Notes under the pieces: model-generated
Databases searched by the model: none
The model's input: only the letters and a program-made list of their open reading frames with translations
What the model was told of the DNA's origin: nothing
In this document: in pieces, positions 22,411 through 31,645 of the stretch
How positions within the stretch are numbered: position 1 is the first letter of the stretch
Layout: each line of letters opens with the position of its first letter
NCBI GenBank assembly: GCA_904502005.1
Contig: CAJGDC010000013.1
Location: 1 to 39,683, forward strand
DNA from: an uncultured Alistipes sp.
GTDB taxonomy: Bacteria > Bacteroidota > Bacteroidia > Bacteroidales > Rikenellaceae
Length of the DNA stretch: 39,683 bases
Reading direction: 5' to 3'
Translations under genes and position numbers: made by a program

Positions 22411-24330
22411 ATGTCCAACTTTACCGACTTAATAAAAAAATATGCATTTGAGCAATATGTACACTCTGGTGTAATTGCCATAATCGACATCCTCATATCA
22501 TTGATTGCCTCAATGTGTACCATTGTCTGCATAGATGCTATTATGCACGACATTAGTATACCTCTACGCACGGTAATCATTGTCGCCTTTTACACCATTG
22601 TAGCGACAATCATTGGCGTACTAACAATGCGTACTCATCGTATAATTATACGTCATAGTACTATCAGTGATATTTGGAAGCTTGTAGTCGCAACAATCAT
22701 CAAAGAGGTTCTTCTTGGCATTTGTGCGATTACAGTACTTGGCTACACAAACACAATTCTGCCAATAATCCTACTTTTTGATGCACTACTGACATTCAGC
22801 ATCTTCATCATAACCCGAATTGCAATGGTTGTTGTCTATGACACAATCAAACAGAGTTTTGTTTCAACAGATTTACGTCGCAACATATTCATATACGGTT
22901 CATCGGAGAAGTCTACAGCACTAAAGCTTCGTTTAGACAACTCGCCACACTATAAGGTTGTGGGCTTCATACAATACGACGCCTCAAGCGCTAAGTTGGC
23001 CGGTATAAATCTCTACCACTTTAAGAATAAGAGCGATGAACAACTTGAGGCTCTATTTGCAAATAGAAACGTAAATTACATCCTCTTCCCGAATTATGAC
23101 TCGCTACGCGAGGAGAGTGAGAAGTTAATTCCATTCTGCACATCGCACAATATAAAGATTTTGGTAGCTCCACCGATTGATGAGGCTGTGGATGGAAATA
23201 TTCCTCAATCTGCAATCCGCGAGGTAAAAATCGAGGATTTACTTGGTCGTGATGAGATTAAAATCTCCATGAATGAGATTATTGAAAACTTCTCTGGTAA
23301 GACCATTCTTGTTACTGGCGCCGCTGGAAGTATCGGTTCAGAGCTCTGCCGTCAGCTTGTAACATTTGGCATTGACAAGCTAATTATGTTTGACAATGCC
23401 GAGACCCCAATGCACAATATTCGCCTGGAGCTTGAGGATAAATACAAGTCGCTACAAATCATTCCTATCATTGGAGATGTTCGCCAACCAAACCGTTTGG
23501 AGTATGTATTCTCAAAGTATAAGCCTCAGGTTGTCTTCCACGCCGCGGCATACAAACATGTACCACTGATGGAGGAGAATCCATGCGAGGCCGTATTAGT
23601 CAATGTCTACGGTTCACGCAATGTTGCCGATATGTGTATCAAGCACAATGCGGAGATGATGGTTATGATTTCAACCGACAAGGCTGTAAATCCAACCAAT
23701 ATCATGGGATGTACCAAACGTCTTGCAGAGATCTATGTACAATCTCTCGGCACAGCTATTGCTGAGGGGCGAGTAGATGGCAAGACCAAGTTTGTCACAA
23801 CACGTTTCGGCAATGTTTTAGGCAGTAACGGTTCTGTAATTCCTCGTTTCCGTGAGCAGATTATTGCCGGTGGCCCCGTAACCGTTACCCATCCAGATAT
23901 AACCCGCTTCTTTATGACTATTCCAGAGGCTTGTCGTCTGGTTATGGAGGCAGCAACAATGAGTGGAGGCAACCAAATCTTTGTCTTTGATATGGGCGAG
24001 AGCGTTAAAATTGTTAAATTAGCTGAGCGCATGATTGAACTGGCAGGATTTAAGGTTGGCAGAGATATTGAGATTAAATTTACAGGTTTGCGTCCTGGCG
24101 AAAAACTCTACGAGGAGGTACTCTCAAACACCGAGAATACCATTGAGACCAACCACTCAAAGATTCGTATTGCTAAGGTGCGTGAATATGACTATAACGA
24201 CGCTGCAGAGGGTATAGACAAGCTACGCGAGCTCGCTTATGCCGTACAGATTATAGACATGGTAAAACTTATGAAACAGATAGTTCCAGAGTTCAAGAGC
24301 CAAAACTCGGACTTTGCAAAACTTGACTAA
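22411..24330 (+). CDS. Membrane-anchored nucleotide-sugar 4,6-dehydratase (CapD/WbpM/PglF-like)
   Basis: The 639 residues comprise an N-terminal block of about four membrane segments (roughly 18-145), a CoA-binding-like Rossmann domain, and a C-terminal extended SDR domain. The SDR domain has NAD motif VTGAAGSIGSEL (about 297-308), the AAAYKHVPLME segment, and the active-site region STDKAVNPTNIMGCTK (from residue 421), in which Met replaces the usual Tyr, as in WbpM/PglF-type enzymes. These convert UDP-GlcNAc to a 4-keto-6-deoxy sugar, the first step to bacillosamine/QuiNAc-type sugars for glycans or capsules. The aminotransferase gene that follows after 12 nt fits such a pathway, although that enzyme looks like an amino-acid type. 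Confidence 0.92.
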   Translation: MSNFTDLIKKYAFEQYVHSGVIAIIDILISLIASMCTIVCIDAIMHDISIPLRTVIIVAFYTIVATIIGVLTMRTHRIIIRHSTISDIWKLVVATIIKEVLLGICAITVLGYTNTILPIILLFDALLTFSIFIITRIAMVVVYDTIKQSFVSTDLRRNIFIYGSSEKSTALKLRLDNSPHYKVVGFIQYDASSAKLAGINLYHFKNKSDEQLEALFANRNVNYILFPNYDSLREESEKLIPFCTSHNIKILVAPPIDEAVDGNIPQSAIREVKIEDLLGRDEIKISMNEIIENFSGKTILVTGAAGSIGSELCRQLVTFGIDKLIMFDNAETPMHNIRLELEDKYKSLQIIPIIGDVRQPNRLEYVFSKYKPQVVFHAAAYKHVPLMEENPCEAVLVNVYGSRNVADMCIKHNAEMMVMISTDKAVNPTNIMGCTKRLAEIYVQSLGTAIAEGRVDGKTKFVTTRFGNVLGSNGSVIPRFREQIIAGGPVTVTHPDITRFFMTIPEACRLVMEAATMSGGNQIFVFDMGESVKIVKLAERMIELAGFKVGRDIEIKFTGLRPGEKLYEEVLSNTENTIETNHSKIRIAKVREYDYNDAAEGIDKLRELAYAVQIIDMVKLMKQIVPEFKSQNSDFAKLD

Positions 24331-24342
24331 TAAAGAACTCAT

Positions 24343-25548
24343 ATGCCAAAGATTTCAGAGAGAGCCGTACTGATGCCATCATCGCCTATTAGGCGACTAG
24401 CACCGCTTGCCGAGGCTGCAAAACGCCGTGGCACAAAGGTCTATCATCTCAATATCGGTCAGCCAGACATTGAGACTCCTATTGAGGGACTGGAGGCATT
24501 GAAACATATAGATCGCAAAATTCTCGAGTATAGCCCAAGTGATGGTTTCCGCTCATTCCGCGAGAAACTTGTTGGTTATTACGACCAGTATCAAATCAAG
24601 CTAACTGCCGACGATATAATCATCACTTCAGGAGGCTCTGAGGCGGTTCTTTTTGCCTTTATGTCGTGCCTAAATCCTGGCGATGAGATTATCGTTCCTG
24701 AACCGGCATATGCCAACTATATGGCATTTGCGATCTCGGCAGGTGCGGTTATCCGCCCTATTACATCTACCATTGATGAGGGTTTTGCACTGCCACCTAT
24801 TGAGAAGTTTGAGGAGCTGATTAACGAGCGTACACGAGGAATCCTTATCTGCAATCCGAACAACCCGACTGGATACCTATACACTCGCAAAGAGATGAAT
24901 CTAATTCGCGACCTTGTTAAAAAATACGATCTATTCCTATTCTCTGACGAGGTATATCGTGAGTTTATCTATACAGGCTCTCCTTATATATCAGCCTGTC
25001 ACCTTGAGGGCATAGAGCAGAATGTTGTATTAATAGACTCTGTATCAAAGCGTTACTCAGAGTGCGGAATCCGCATCGGGGCTCTGATTACAAAAAATAA
25101 AACACTACGTGATGCCGTCATGAAGTTCTGCCAAGCACGTCTTAGCCCACCGCTACTTGGACAGATTGTTGCCGAGGCATCTCTTGACTGTCCTCGCTCA
25201 TACGCAATACATACATACGAAGAGTATATTGAGCGACGCAACTGTCTTATTGATGGACTTAACAAGATTGACGGTGTATATTCACCAATACCGATGGGTG
25301 CATTCTATACAGTCGTGCGCCTACCTATTGATGACAGTGATCGCTTCTGCGAATGGTGTCTCAATGACTTTGAGTATGAGGGTGCAACTATTATGCTAGC
25401 ACCAGCTTCGGGTTTTTATTCAGAGGAGAACTTAGGTCGCAACGAGGTGCGCATTGCATACGTACTGGATAAAAATGATTTAAGGAAGGCGTTAACAATA
25501 CTCGCTAAAGCTCTTGAAGCATACCCAGGCAGAGTTACTAATCGATAG
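24343..25548 (+). CDS. PLP-dependent aminotransferase, class I/II (AspC-like)
   Basis: A 401-residue fold-type I aminotransferase. Visible motifs are LNIGQPDIETPIEG, YSPSDGFRSFREKL, ITSGGSEAVLFAF, the substrate-side CNPNNPTGYLYTRKEM, the PLP Asp/Tyr region LFSDEVYREF, and the Schiff-base lysine K236 in SVSKRYSECGIRIG. A C-terminal Arg near NEVRIAYVL probably binds a substrate carboxylate. This pattern fits aspartate or other amino-acid aminotransferases, not the DegT sugar type. It follows the dehydratase by 12 nt and precedes the nucleotidyltransferase-fold gene by 3 nt. Substrate not determined. Confidence 0.92.
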   Translation: MPKISERAVLMPSSPIRRLAPLAEAAKRRGTKVYHLNIGQPDIETPIEGLEALKHIDRKILEYSPSDGFRSFREKLVGYYDQYQIKLTADDIIITSGGSEAVLFAFMSCLNPGDEIIVPEPAYANYMAFAISAGAVIRPITSTIDEGFALPPIEKFEELINERTRGILICNPNNPTGYLYTRKEMNLIRDLVKKYDLFLFSDEVYREFIYTGSPYISACHLEGIEQNVVLIDSVSKRYSECGIRIGALITKNKTLRDAVMKFCQARLSPPLLGQIVAEASLDCPRSYAIHTYEEYIERRNCLIDGLNKIDGVYSPIPMGAFYTVVRLPIDDSDRFCEWCLNDFEYEGATIMLAPASGFYSEENLGRNEVRIAYVLDKNDLRKALTILAKALEAYPGRVTNR

Positions 25549-25551
25549 TAT

Positions 25552-26643
25552 ATGAGATTAAGTGCGCAGATAATATCACAACTTCTCAGTAGTTACCTGT
25601 GGGATAACCCATCTATTTTAGAGCGTGAGAAGGTAGAGAATCAGACCCCAGAGCAATGGTTTGAGCTCTATCAGCTATCTCTACGTCAGGGCGTATGTGC
25701 TATTATTCTTGACTCACTTATTGCCAATAAAATAGATATTCCGCGCCCAATAAAAATGCGATTTATCTCTGCCACTGACAAGATAGAGCGCAAATATAGA
25801 CAAAAGGTAGCAGTTGCAAAACGTCTGGAGAGCATATACTCAGAGAACAACATCAAACTAATGATTCTCAAGGGTATAGGACTTGCGCAACTATACCCAG
25901 TTCCTAAACATCGCCCTTGTAGCGATATTGATATTTGGCTATTTGGCAAGCAGAGCGAGGCCGATAGAATTTTAAGCGAGAAATACAAAATTGCCATCAA
26001 CGAAGCACATCATCACCACACCGTTTTTCACATTGACGGTGTGATGATTGAGAATCACTACGACTTTATTGAGCAGCACTCACGAAGTTCAAAAGCCTCC
26101 ATTGAGCAGACGCTAAAAAATATTTCGACAACCGAAGAGCACTATACCACAGAAATTGACGGCACAAAATTCCATATTCCTGCACCAAATTTGAATATTT
26201 ATTTCTTAATCATGCATGCGGGAGCACACTTTGCCGCCGAAAATATATCTATAAGACACCTTACAGATTGGGCACTATTTTTGAAGTGTTTCGGCAGCGA
26301 AGTTGACTATCCAATGATAATCAACCTTGCCGACGAATTTGGATTTCGACCATTTTTTGAGTGTCTAAACTCGATGTGCATCAGCTATCTTGGCATGCCA
26401 AAAGAGCTTGCATATTGTACCTTAGAGGACGAAAAAATAGTTGCAAAATCTATTGATGATGTGCTAAAATATAAACAAAAAGAGATTCCAAATAATTTTA
26501 TTAAGGGATGGATTTTCCGCATTAAGCGACGATTTTCTAATATTTGGAAGCAAAAAATGGTCTACAATGACAGCCATTTTTCAGCCTTTTTGCTCTCTTT
26601 TTTGGCTCACATCATCCATCCAAATTTCTGGAAAAGAAAATAG
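25552..26643 (+). CDS. Nucleotidyltransferase-fold family protein (NTP_transf_5-like)
   Basis: A 363-residue protein with the pol-beta type motif HRPCSDIDIWLFGK (two acidic residues in D-x-D spacing) preceded by LMILKGIGLAQLYP. Further on are HHHHTVFHIDG, IENHYDFIEQHSRSS and LTDWALFLKCF. This matches the uncharacterised Bacteroidota/Firmicutes family I recall as NTP_transf_5 (PF14907), often found next to polysaccharide biosynthesis genes, as here. No membrane segment is seen. The transferred group and target are unknown. The C-terminal third becomes A/T-rich and basic (RRFSNIWKQK). Confidence 0.8.
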   Translation: MRLSAQIISQLLSSYLWDNPSILEREKVENQTPEQWFELYQLSLRQGVCAIILDSLIANKIDIPRPIKMRFISATDKIERKYRQKVAVAKRLESIYSENNIKLMILKGIGLAQLYPVPKHRPCSDIDIWLFGKQSEADRILSEKYKIAINEAHHHHTVFHIDGVMIENHYDFIEQHSRSSKASIEQTLKNISTTEEHYTTEIDGTKFHIPAPNLNIYFLIMHAGAHFAAENISIRHLTDWALFLKCFGSEVDYPMIINLADEFGFRPFFECLNSMCISYLGMPKELAYCTLEDEKIVAKSIDDVLKYKQKEIPNNFIKGWIFRIKRRFSNIWKQKMVYNDSHFSAFLLSFLAHIIHPNFWKRK

Positions 26644-26735
26644 GTGAAATTAAAGCACTTAATATAGGCCGTAAAACAGGTCATTTTTACGCAAAAAAAA
26701 GTGGTTAAACTATTGTTTAATTGAATTTATTTTTT

Positions 26736-26743
26736 TAATTTTG
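26736..26743 (+). promoter_or_regulatory. -7 box (TAATTTTG) with ATTG -33 element for the fimbrial operon
   Basis: TAATTTTG lies 8 nt before the ATG at 26752, with ATTG at 26712-26715 giving a 20-nt spacing. Confidence 0.6.
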
Positions 26744-26751
26744 CAACAGAA

Positions 26752-28077
26752 ATGATGAACGACATAAGTAAAGACCGTCAATGGTTCGGTAGATCTATAC
26801 GGAAATTAGCGATTATATTAGCTTGTTTATTATCAAGTTACAGCGTGTTAGCTCAAGACAGAGCCGACTCGCTGATAGTATATTTTAGACAAGGCTACTC
26901 AATTTACGAGCCTAATTTTCAGGGCAACCAGCAGCGCATGGATGATTTCATCAAGCGCATTAAGGAGATTCAGCAGGACTCTACCCTCAAGATTATCAAG
27001 GTTACATATACTGGAGCCGCATCTCCAGAGGGTGATCATGCAAATAACTCTCGTCTTGCTAGAAAGCGTGCTTCGGTGATGTCCAATTACCTACACCAGC
27101 ACATCTCATTTGCAGACAATGCCGTTGAGACCGTTGCACGTAACGAGGACTATATTGAGTTGGAGAATATGGTTGAGGCTTCAAATATGCCATATCGCAA
27201 CGAGGTGCTTGAGATTCTGCGCACCATTCCAACCGAGAGAATGGTTAATGGCGTACTGCATAACCCATGCAAGATCGCATTGATTAATCTACACGGCGGT
27301 CAGGCATGGCAGTATATGCTCGAGAACTTCTACCCTGCTCTACGTCGTTTTAAGTTGATGGTTGTTGTTGGTGTTGAGCGTCCATCTTATGACGAGCCAA
27401 AGCCGACTCCGGTTCCTGCACCAGTAGTTGAGGAGGTAGTTTCTGCACCTGCTCAGCCTACTACTCCAGTTGCAGAGTCAGCAGTTGCTCCACAGCCAAC
27501 ACCTGAGCCAGAGCCTGTAGTTGCAAAACCTGCAGCTGCACCAAGTTGGTCGCCACAGATGCTTGTGAAGAGTAACGTTGTTGGTTGGGGAATGGCAATA
27601 TCAAACCTTGCTATTGAGGTTGAGCTTGCAAAGCACTTCTCATTCAACTTGCCAGTTTACTACTCTGGCGTTGATTATTTCAAGCAGACTACTAAGTTCC
27701 GTACATTTGGAATCTATCCTGAGTTCCGCTACTGGTTTAAGGAGCGTGATGGATGGTTTATCGGTGCTCACGGAGGTTTAGCATATTTCAATGTTGCCGT
27801 TGGCGGTGATTGGCGTTACCAGGATACTGGTGGTACTACTCCAGCCCTTGGAGGTGGTCTGAATGTCGGTTATCGTATGTCGTTGAGTAAAAAGCATCCT
27901 CGTTGGAAGGTTGAGTTTACACTCGGAGCTGGTGCGTATGATGTAAACTACGAGAAATTCGTCAATGAGAAAGATGGACCTAAGGCGCAGGGAAGCGTTC
28001 ACAAGACCGCGATTGCTCTGGACAATGTTGGTGTTTCATTCTCGTATAGTATTGACCTTAAAAAGCGTAATAAGTAA
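26752..28077 (+). CDS. OmpA-like/DUF3575 outer-membrane protein of a fimbrial locus
   Basis: A 441-residue exported protein; the signal segment is IRKLAIILACLLSSYSVLAQ. Residues about 30-200 resemble an OmpA-type domain (ITYTGAASPEG-like segment VTYTGAASPEGDHANNSRLARKR). A Pro/Ala/Val-rich linker occupies about 208-262, and a C-terminal DUF3575 beta-barrel follows (MLVKSNVVGWGMAISNLAIEVELAKH, FGIYPEFRYWF, WFIGAHGGLAYF). DUF3575 proteins sit in the outer membrane and recur at the head of Bacteroidales fimbrial operons. The next gene overlaps its stop by 1 nt (TAATG), so translational coupling is expected. The start may be the ATG at 26752 or the one at 26755. Confidence 0.88.
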   Translation: MMNDISKDRQWFGRSIRKLAIILACLLSSYSVLAQDRADSLIVYFRQGYSIYEPNFQGNQQRMDDFIKRIKEIQQDSTLKIIKVTYTGAASPEGDHANNSRLARKRASVMSNYLHQHISFADNAVETVARNEDYIELENMVEASNMPYRNEVLEILRTIPTERMVNGVLHNPCKIALINLHGGQAWQYMLENFYPALRRFKLMVVVGVERPSYDEPKPTPVPAPVVEEVVSAPAQPTTPVAESAVAPQPTPEPEPVVAKPAAAPSWSPQMLVKSNVVGWGMAISNLAIEVELAKHFSFNLPVYYSGVDYFKQTTKFRTFGIYPEFRYWFKERDGWFIGAHGGLAYFNVAVGGDWRYQDTGGTTPALGGGLNVGYRMSLSKKHPRWKVEFTLGAGAYDVNYEKFVNEKDGPKAQGSVHKTAIALDNVGVSFSYSIDLKKRNK

Positions 28078-29132
28078 TGAGAAAGATAGCACAACATATT
28101 CTGGTTTGCGCAACGTTATGTTTCTCGTTGCTTTCATGTGATGTTCACCAGTGGCCTGAGGCTCCAATTCCAAATGTGGATGTGAACCTCTCCCTTACGT
28201 TTGATACCGACATGCCAATTTTGGCAATTATCGATCGTATGAACACCTACGCCTCTACAGATCCTGAGGATTATGATATTCGTTACCGCATAAATGCATA
28301 CCGTATATCTGATAATGGTAGTGTATCTACAAAGCCTAGCCAGTCGTGGACCTTCTCACGTCCTGACATTGCAACTTTAGATATCGACAAATCGATAGTT
28401 ATGGCGCCAGGCAAGTACCGTCTTCACGCGTGGGTAGATTATGTAGATAACAACTCTCTTGAGGATAAGTTCTACTTTACTGAAGAGTTTACTGGTATTA
28501 GCCTTCTTGGCAATAAGCATATCGGTAATAATGACTTCCGTGACGCATTTATCGGCTCTACAGACGTTGAGGTTGTTGAGCAGTTTGAGCTTGACCTTCC
28601 ACCAATTGAGGCGCACATTCACATGGGACGTCCATTGGCAAAGTTCAACTTTATCTCTACTGACCTTGAGGAGTTTATCTCACGAGTTCTTGAGGCTCGT
28701 ATGCAGCAGGCTGCCGCAAATGGTGTCATCCTTCCAGAGGCAGACCTTGTGCCATCGTCTGTAAATCTCGGCGAGTATCGCATTGTTGTACGCTACGCAG
28801 GCTTTATGCCTTGTGAGTTTAATATGTTCTCAGATGCTCCGGTTGACTCACGAACAAATGTAATGTTCGACTCGAATATCACACCGCTTAGTGGTAGCGA
28901 GGCGATGCTCGGATTTGACTATGTATTTGTAAACGGCCAGCGCTCTACAATCCTAATCTCGCTCTCGGTATACGACAAGGATGGCGTGCTAATGTCCGCC
29001 GTGCCAAATATCGAGGTCCCTGTTGAGCGTAGCAAACTCACAACTATCCGTGGTCACTTTATGACTGAGAGTGCCCAGGGTGGTGTTAACCTTAAGACAG
29101 AATTCGATGGAGATATAAATATATATATCTAA
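28077..29132 (+). CDS. FimB/Mfa2-like fimbrial anchor lipoprotein
   Basis: A 351-residue lipoprotein (MRKIAQHILVCATLCFSLLSC, lipobox C21). The mature start DVHQWPEAP and the pattern VNLSLTFDTDMPI, APGKYRLHAWVDYVD, MGRPLAKFNFISTDLEEF and RTNVMFDSNITPLSGSEAMLGFDYVFV match FimB/Mfa2-type proteins. These anchor the short type V fimbriae of Bacteroidales in the outer membrane and limit fibre length (known for P. gingivalis Mfa2/FimB). It lies between the DUF3575 gene, which it overlaps by 1 nt, and two fimbrillin-like genes. No Arg processing site like those in the two following proteins stands out, as expected for an anchor that keeps its lipid. Confidence 0.8.
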   Translation: MRKIAQHILVCATLCFSLLSCDVHQWPEAPIPNVDVNLSLTFDTDMPILAIIDRMNTYASTDPEDYDIRYRINAYRISDNGSVSTKPSQSWTFSRPDIATLDIDKSIVMAPGKYRLHAWVDYVDNNSLEDKFYFTEEFTGISLLGNKHIGNNDFRDAFIGSTDVEVVEQFELDLPPIEAHIHMGRPLAKFNFISTDLEEFISRVLEARMQQAAANGVILPEADLVPSSVNLGEYRIVVRYAGFMPCEFNMFSDAPVDSRTNVMFDSNITPLSGSEAMLGFDYVFVNGQRSTILISLSVYDKDGVLMSAVPNIEVPVERSKLTTIRGHFMTESAQGGVNLKTEFDGDINIYI

Positions 29133-29158
29133 TCGCATAGTATATAATATAGGTATAG

Positions 29159-29971
29159 ATGAAAAATTGGCTACTAAATACTCTCCGTACTGCCGTGATA
29201 TTACTCTCGGCAACTCTGCTCATAACGACATGCCAACAGAGCGACTTTGATGAGCCACTGCTTGACGGCGAGACTGTTATGGTGTCGTTCAACAGCTCTA
29301 TCGACAACCAAGCATTGACACGCGCATGGGACGGTACGAATGTAGATAAACTCTACTTTGAGTTGTATGTAGACCAGAGCAGAATTGAGCGTAAAGAGTT
29401 TGATGTAACAGACGGAAACATCGTCAATTTTAAGATTGAACTTCTGAAAAACATGACCTACACAGCGGTATTCTGGGCGCAGAAGAGTGACTGTAAGGTA
29501 TATAACAAAGAGAAGCTGAATGACATCAGAATCGACTATAGTAAGATTAGCTCCGACTTCTCGGCTGTTAGCAATTGCGATGCATTCCATGCCGCTTGCA
29601 CCTTTACCGTTAATCAAGAGACGATTAAAAATGGTGTTGATGTAAAGCTTACTCGCCCATTTGCTCTGATTATTGCAGGTGTAAACGATTTCACCTCTGG
29701 AGCAACTAGCATAACCGTAAGCGATGTGGCTACAAAGTTCAATGCCTTTAACTATGAGGCCAGCGAGGGAGAAAGCAAAACGTTCAACTTCACCCCGGAT
29801 GGTAATACTACTGTTCCAGTAAAAAGTCATAAGATGATTGGTATGGCGTATGTATTACCATTGAGAAATACTGCCACTACTATTACTGTTAAAACGCCAA
29901 GCAAAGAGAGTAGTATAAATCTTGAAAAACTTGAGGCTAATAAGAAATACAATATTCTCAGCGCACAATAG
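29159..29971 (+). CDS. Fimbrillin-like lipoprotein, short form lacking the C-terminal strand motif
   Basis: A 270-residue lipoprotein with lipobox LLITTC (C25). R55 in ALTRAWDGTNVDKLYFELY aligns with R47 of the following protein (DSRAIADGTTVDEVAYAIY). In type V pilins an Arg-specific protease cleaves at such a site to free the acceptor groove. Internal segments (NMTYTAVFWAQKS, VKLTRPFALIIAGVNDF) also match the next protein. It ends at LEKLEANKKYNILSAQ, whereas its neighbour continues with about 30 further residues that should form the C-terminal donor-strand region. It could therefore be a tip or terminal subunit. That role is an inference. Confidence 0.78.
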   Translation: MKNWLLNTLRTAVILLSATLLITTCQQSDFDEPLLDGETVMVSFNSSIDNQALTRAWDGTNVDKLYFELYVDQSRIERKEFDVTDGNIVNFKIELLKNMTYTAVFWAQKSDCKVYNKEKLNDIRIDYSKISSDFSAVSNCDAFHAACTFTVNQETIKNGVDVKLTRPFALIIAGVNDFTSGATSITVSDVATKFNAFNYEASEGESKTFNFTPDGNTTVPVKSHKMIGMAYVLPLRNTATTITVKTPSKESSINLEKLEANKKYNILSAQ

Positions 29972-30022
29972 TATAGAATTAAATAAACACAAATAATATT
30001 ATCAACTTAATCGATTAACATT

Positions 30023-30982
30023 ATGAAAAAGATTTTCCGATTGATGCTTGCAGTTGCTGCTATTGCTTCTGTAGTATCATGTGCGAAGGAGACTGCTATT
30101 CCTGCAGGTGAAGAGGTAGAGGTATCTTTCGTTGCTAACTTAGCTGGCGCACCTGATTCACGTGCAATCGCAGATGGCACAACCGTAGACGAGGTTGCTT
30201 ATGCTATTTATGAGAGTGGTTCTACTATCCCAACATCCCTCAAGGGTACATTGGTTCTTGATGCTAACAAGCAGGCAACTTTTAGCACTCGCCTTGTTGC
30301 TGGTAAGATCTATGACATCGCATTCTTTGCATACAAAAAGAACGATACAAACGGAGGGCCTCTACACTATACCATTGATTGGGACGAGCAGACCGTAACC
30401 ATGAACGTTACTGCAGAAACTAAGGCTAACGACGAGACTCTGGACTGCTTCTGGCGTGTTGCACCTGGTATTGATGTAAAGAAACAAGATAAGTACGACT
30501 TCGATCTTTTCCGTCCACTCTCTCAGCTCAATCTCGGTGTTACAGTTCAGGATGTTAAGAATGCTAAGGCTGCTGGTTTCTCAGTTACAGCTTCACAGAT
30601 TGTTGTAGATGCTTACAAAACTTTCAACCTATTTAATGGCGAGGTATCTAATCCAATTAAGAAGGCTGTATTCATTAAGAACGCAAGTCCTGTAGCTGTT
30701 GAGGCTCCTGAGACTCCTGAGATTCTTAAGGTTGAGGGTGATAACACTGAGTACAACTATTTAGCTACAACTTATCTTTTCGCTAAGGAGACTAGCACTG
30801 TAAAGGTAACCCTTTGGGCTAACGATGGCAATGAGCTTAACACTCTCGAATACAGCTTCGTTCCTTTCCAGCGTAACTACCGCACAAACATTCTGGGTGA
30901 TTTGCTTACAAATCCTGCAACATTCTCTATCGTTGTTGAAGAGGGATTTGAAAATGACTTCAATGGTCCAGACTTTCAGTAG
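30023..30982 (+). CDS. Fimbrillin-like major subunit lipoprotein (type V pilin family, DUF6562-like)
   Basis: A 319-residue lipoprotein with signal and lipobox MKKIFRLMLAVAAIASVVSC (C20). The predicted Arg protease site is R47 in GAPDSRAIADGTTVDEVAY. Family-like segments include LVAGKIYDIAFFAYKK, DLFRPLSQLNLGVTVQDV and TTYLFAKETSTVKVTLWANDG. It closes with FVPFQRNYRTNILGDLLTNPATFS, then IVVEEGFENDF, a C-terminal strand of the kind used for donor-strand exchange polymerisation. It is the last gene of the operon, separated by 51 nt from the previous one, and directly followed by a terminator. It is the best candidate for the major fibre subunit. Confidence 0.82.
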   Translation: MKKIFRLMLAVAAIASVVSCAKETAIPAGEEVEVSFVANLAGAPDSRAIADGTTVDEVAYAIYESGSTIPTSLKGTLVLDANKQATFSTRLVAGKIYDIAFFAYKKNDTNGGPLHYTIDWDEQTVTMNVTAETKANDETLDCFWRVAPGIDVKKQDKYDFDLFRPLSQLNLGVTVQDVKNAKAAGFSVTASQIVVDAYKTFNLFNGEVSNPIKKAVFIKNASPVAVEAPETPEILKVEGDNTEYNYLATTYLFAKETSTVKVTLWANDGNELNTLEYSFVPFQRNYRTNILGDLLTNPATFSIVVEEGFENDFNGPDFQ

Positions 30983-31040
30983 TCTAGCTGGTGTGATAAC
31001 GGATGCTTGTAATCAAGCATACTGATAGCACTTAAGTTAA

Positions 31041-31067
31041 GCGACATCCTTTTGGATGTCGCTTTTA
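31041..31067 (+). terminator. Fimbrial operon terminator
   Basis: GCGACATCC pairs perfectly with GGATGTCGC around a TTTT loop, and TTTTATT follows. Confidence 0.9.
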
Positions 31068-31082
31068 TTATGAAGATAAAAA

Positions 31083-31111
31083 ATCCTGTCTAAAAAAATT
31101 TTAGACAGGAT
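31083..31111 (-). terminator. Terminator of the lpxK-punA-ssb operon
   Basis: A 13-bp perfect stem, ATCCTGTCTAAAA with TTTTAGACAGGAT, around an AAA loop. Read on the minus strand it is followed by a T-rich run, and it lies 22 nt past the ssb stop. Confidence 0.85.
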
Positions 31112-31132
31112 AAATTATATGCTTTTCTGTTG

Positions 31133-31645
31133 CTAGAATGGCAAATCATCATCCTCAATAGGAGCTACAGCAGGAGCTACTGGCTGAGGTGTTGGCATTG
31201 GAGCAGGCGTAGGTTGCGGATATTGCGGAGCAGTATACTGAGGCTCTGGCTGACGCGCATACTGAGGTTGTGATGGCTGTGAGCCATACTGCTGAGGTTG
31301 AGATTGACCACCCTCGGTACGGCGACCAAGGAGTTTAAGCTCGGAAGCAGTAATCTCAGTAGCAAAGTGACGCTGTCCATCGCTACCCTGCCAATCTCTG
31401 TAATGCAATGAGCCCTCGACATATATCTGGCTACCCTTGCGCACATACTTATCAACCACATCAGCAAGACCGCGCCAAAAGATTACAGTGTGCCACTCGG
31501 TCTGCTCGGTTGTTTCGTTAGTTTGACGGTTATAGAATCGCTCGGTAGTAGCGAGACGTACACGAGCAGTCTTAACGCCACTCTCAAGACTTCTAATCTC
31601 AGGGTCGGCACCTACATTACCGACAAGGATTACTTTATTTATCAT
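31133..31645 (-). CDS. ssb: Single-stranded DNA-binding protein
   Basis: A 170-residue SSB. The OB fold spans about residues 1-105 (MINKVILVGNVGADPEIR, WHTVIFWRGLADVVDKYVRKGSQIYVEG). A Gln/Pro-rich flexible linker follows, with repeated QPQY/PQY elements. The tail ends in the acidic interaction peptide DDDLPF, which recruits replication and repair proteins. The ATG overlaps the punA stop by 4 nt (ATGA). Linkage to lpxK and punA is unusual compared with its common position near mutY, but the family call is certain. Confidence 0.97.
   Translation of the reverse strand: MINKVILVGNVGADPEIRSLESGVKTARVRLATTERFYNRQTNETTEQTEWHTVIFWRGLADVVDKYVRKGSQIYVEGSLHYRDWQGSDGQRHFATEITASELKLLGRRTEGGQSQPQQYGSQPSQPQYARQPEPQYTAPQYPQPTPAPMPTPQPVAPAVAPIEDDDLPF

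Noticed and set aside
24343..25548. DegT/DnrJ-type sugar aminotransferase partner for the CapD-like dehydratase
   Set aside because: Motifs (NPNNPTG, SVSKRYSECGIR) belong to the AspC-like class I/II amino-acid aminotransferases, not to the DegT family.
29201..29830. Open frame of 209 codons antisense to the short fimbrillin gene
   Set aside because: The sense strand has a lipoprotein signal, family motifs and operon context; the antisense frame has none.
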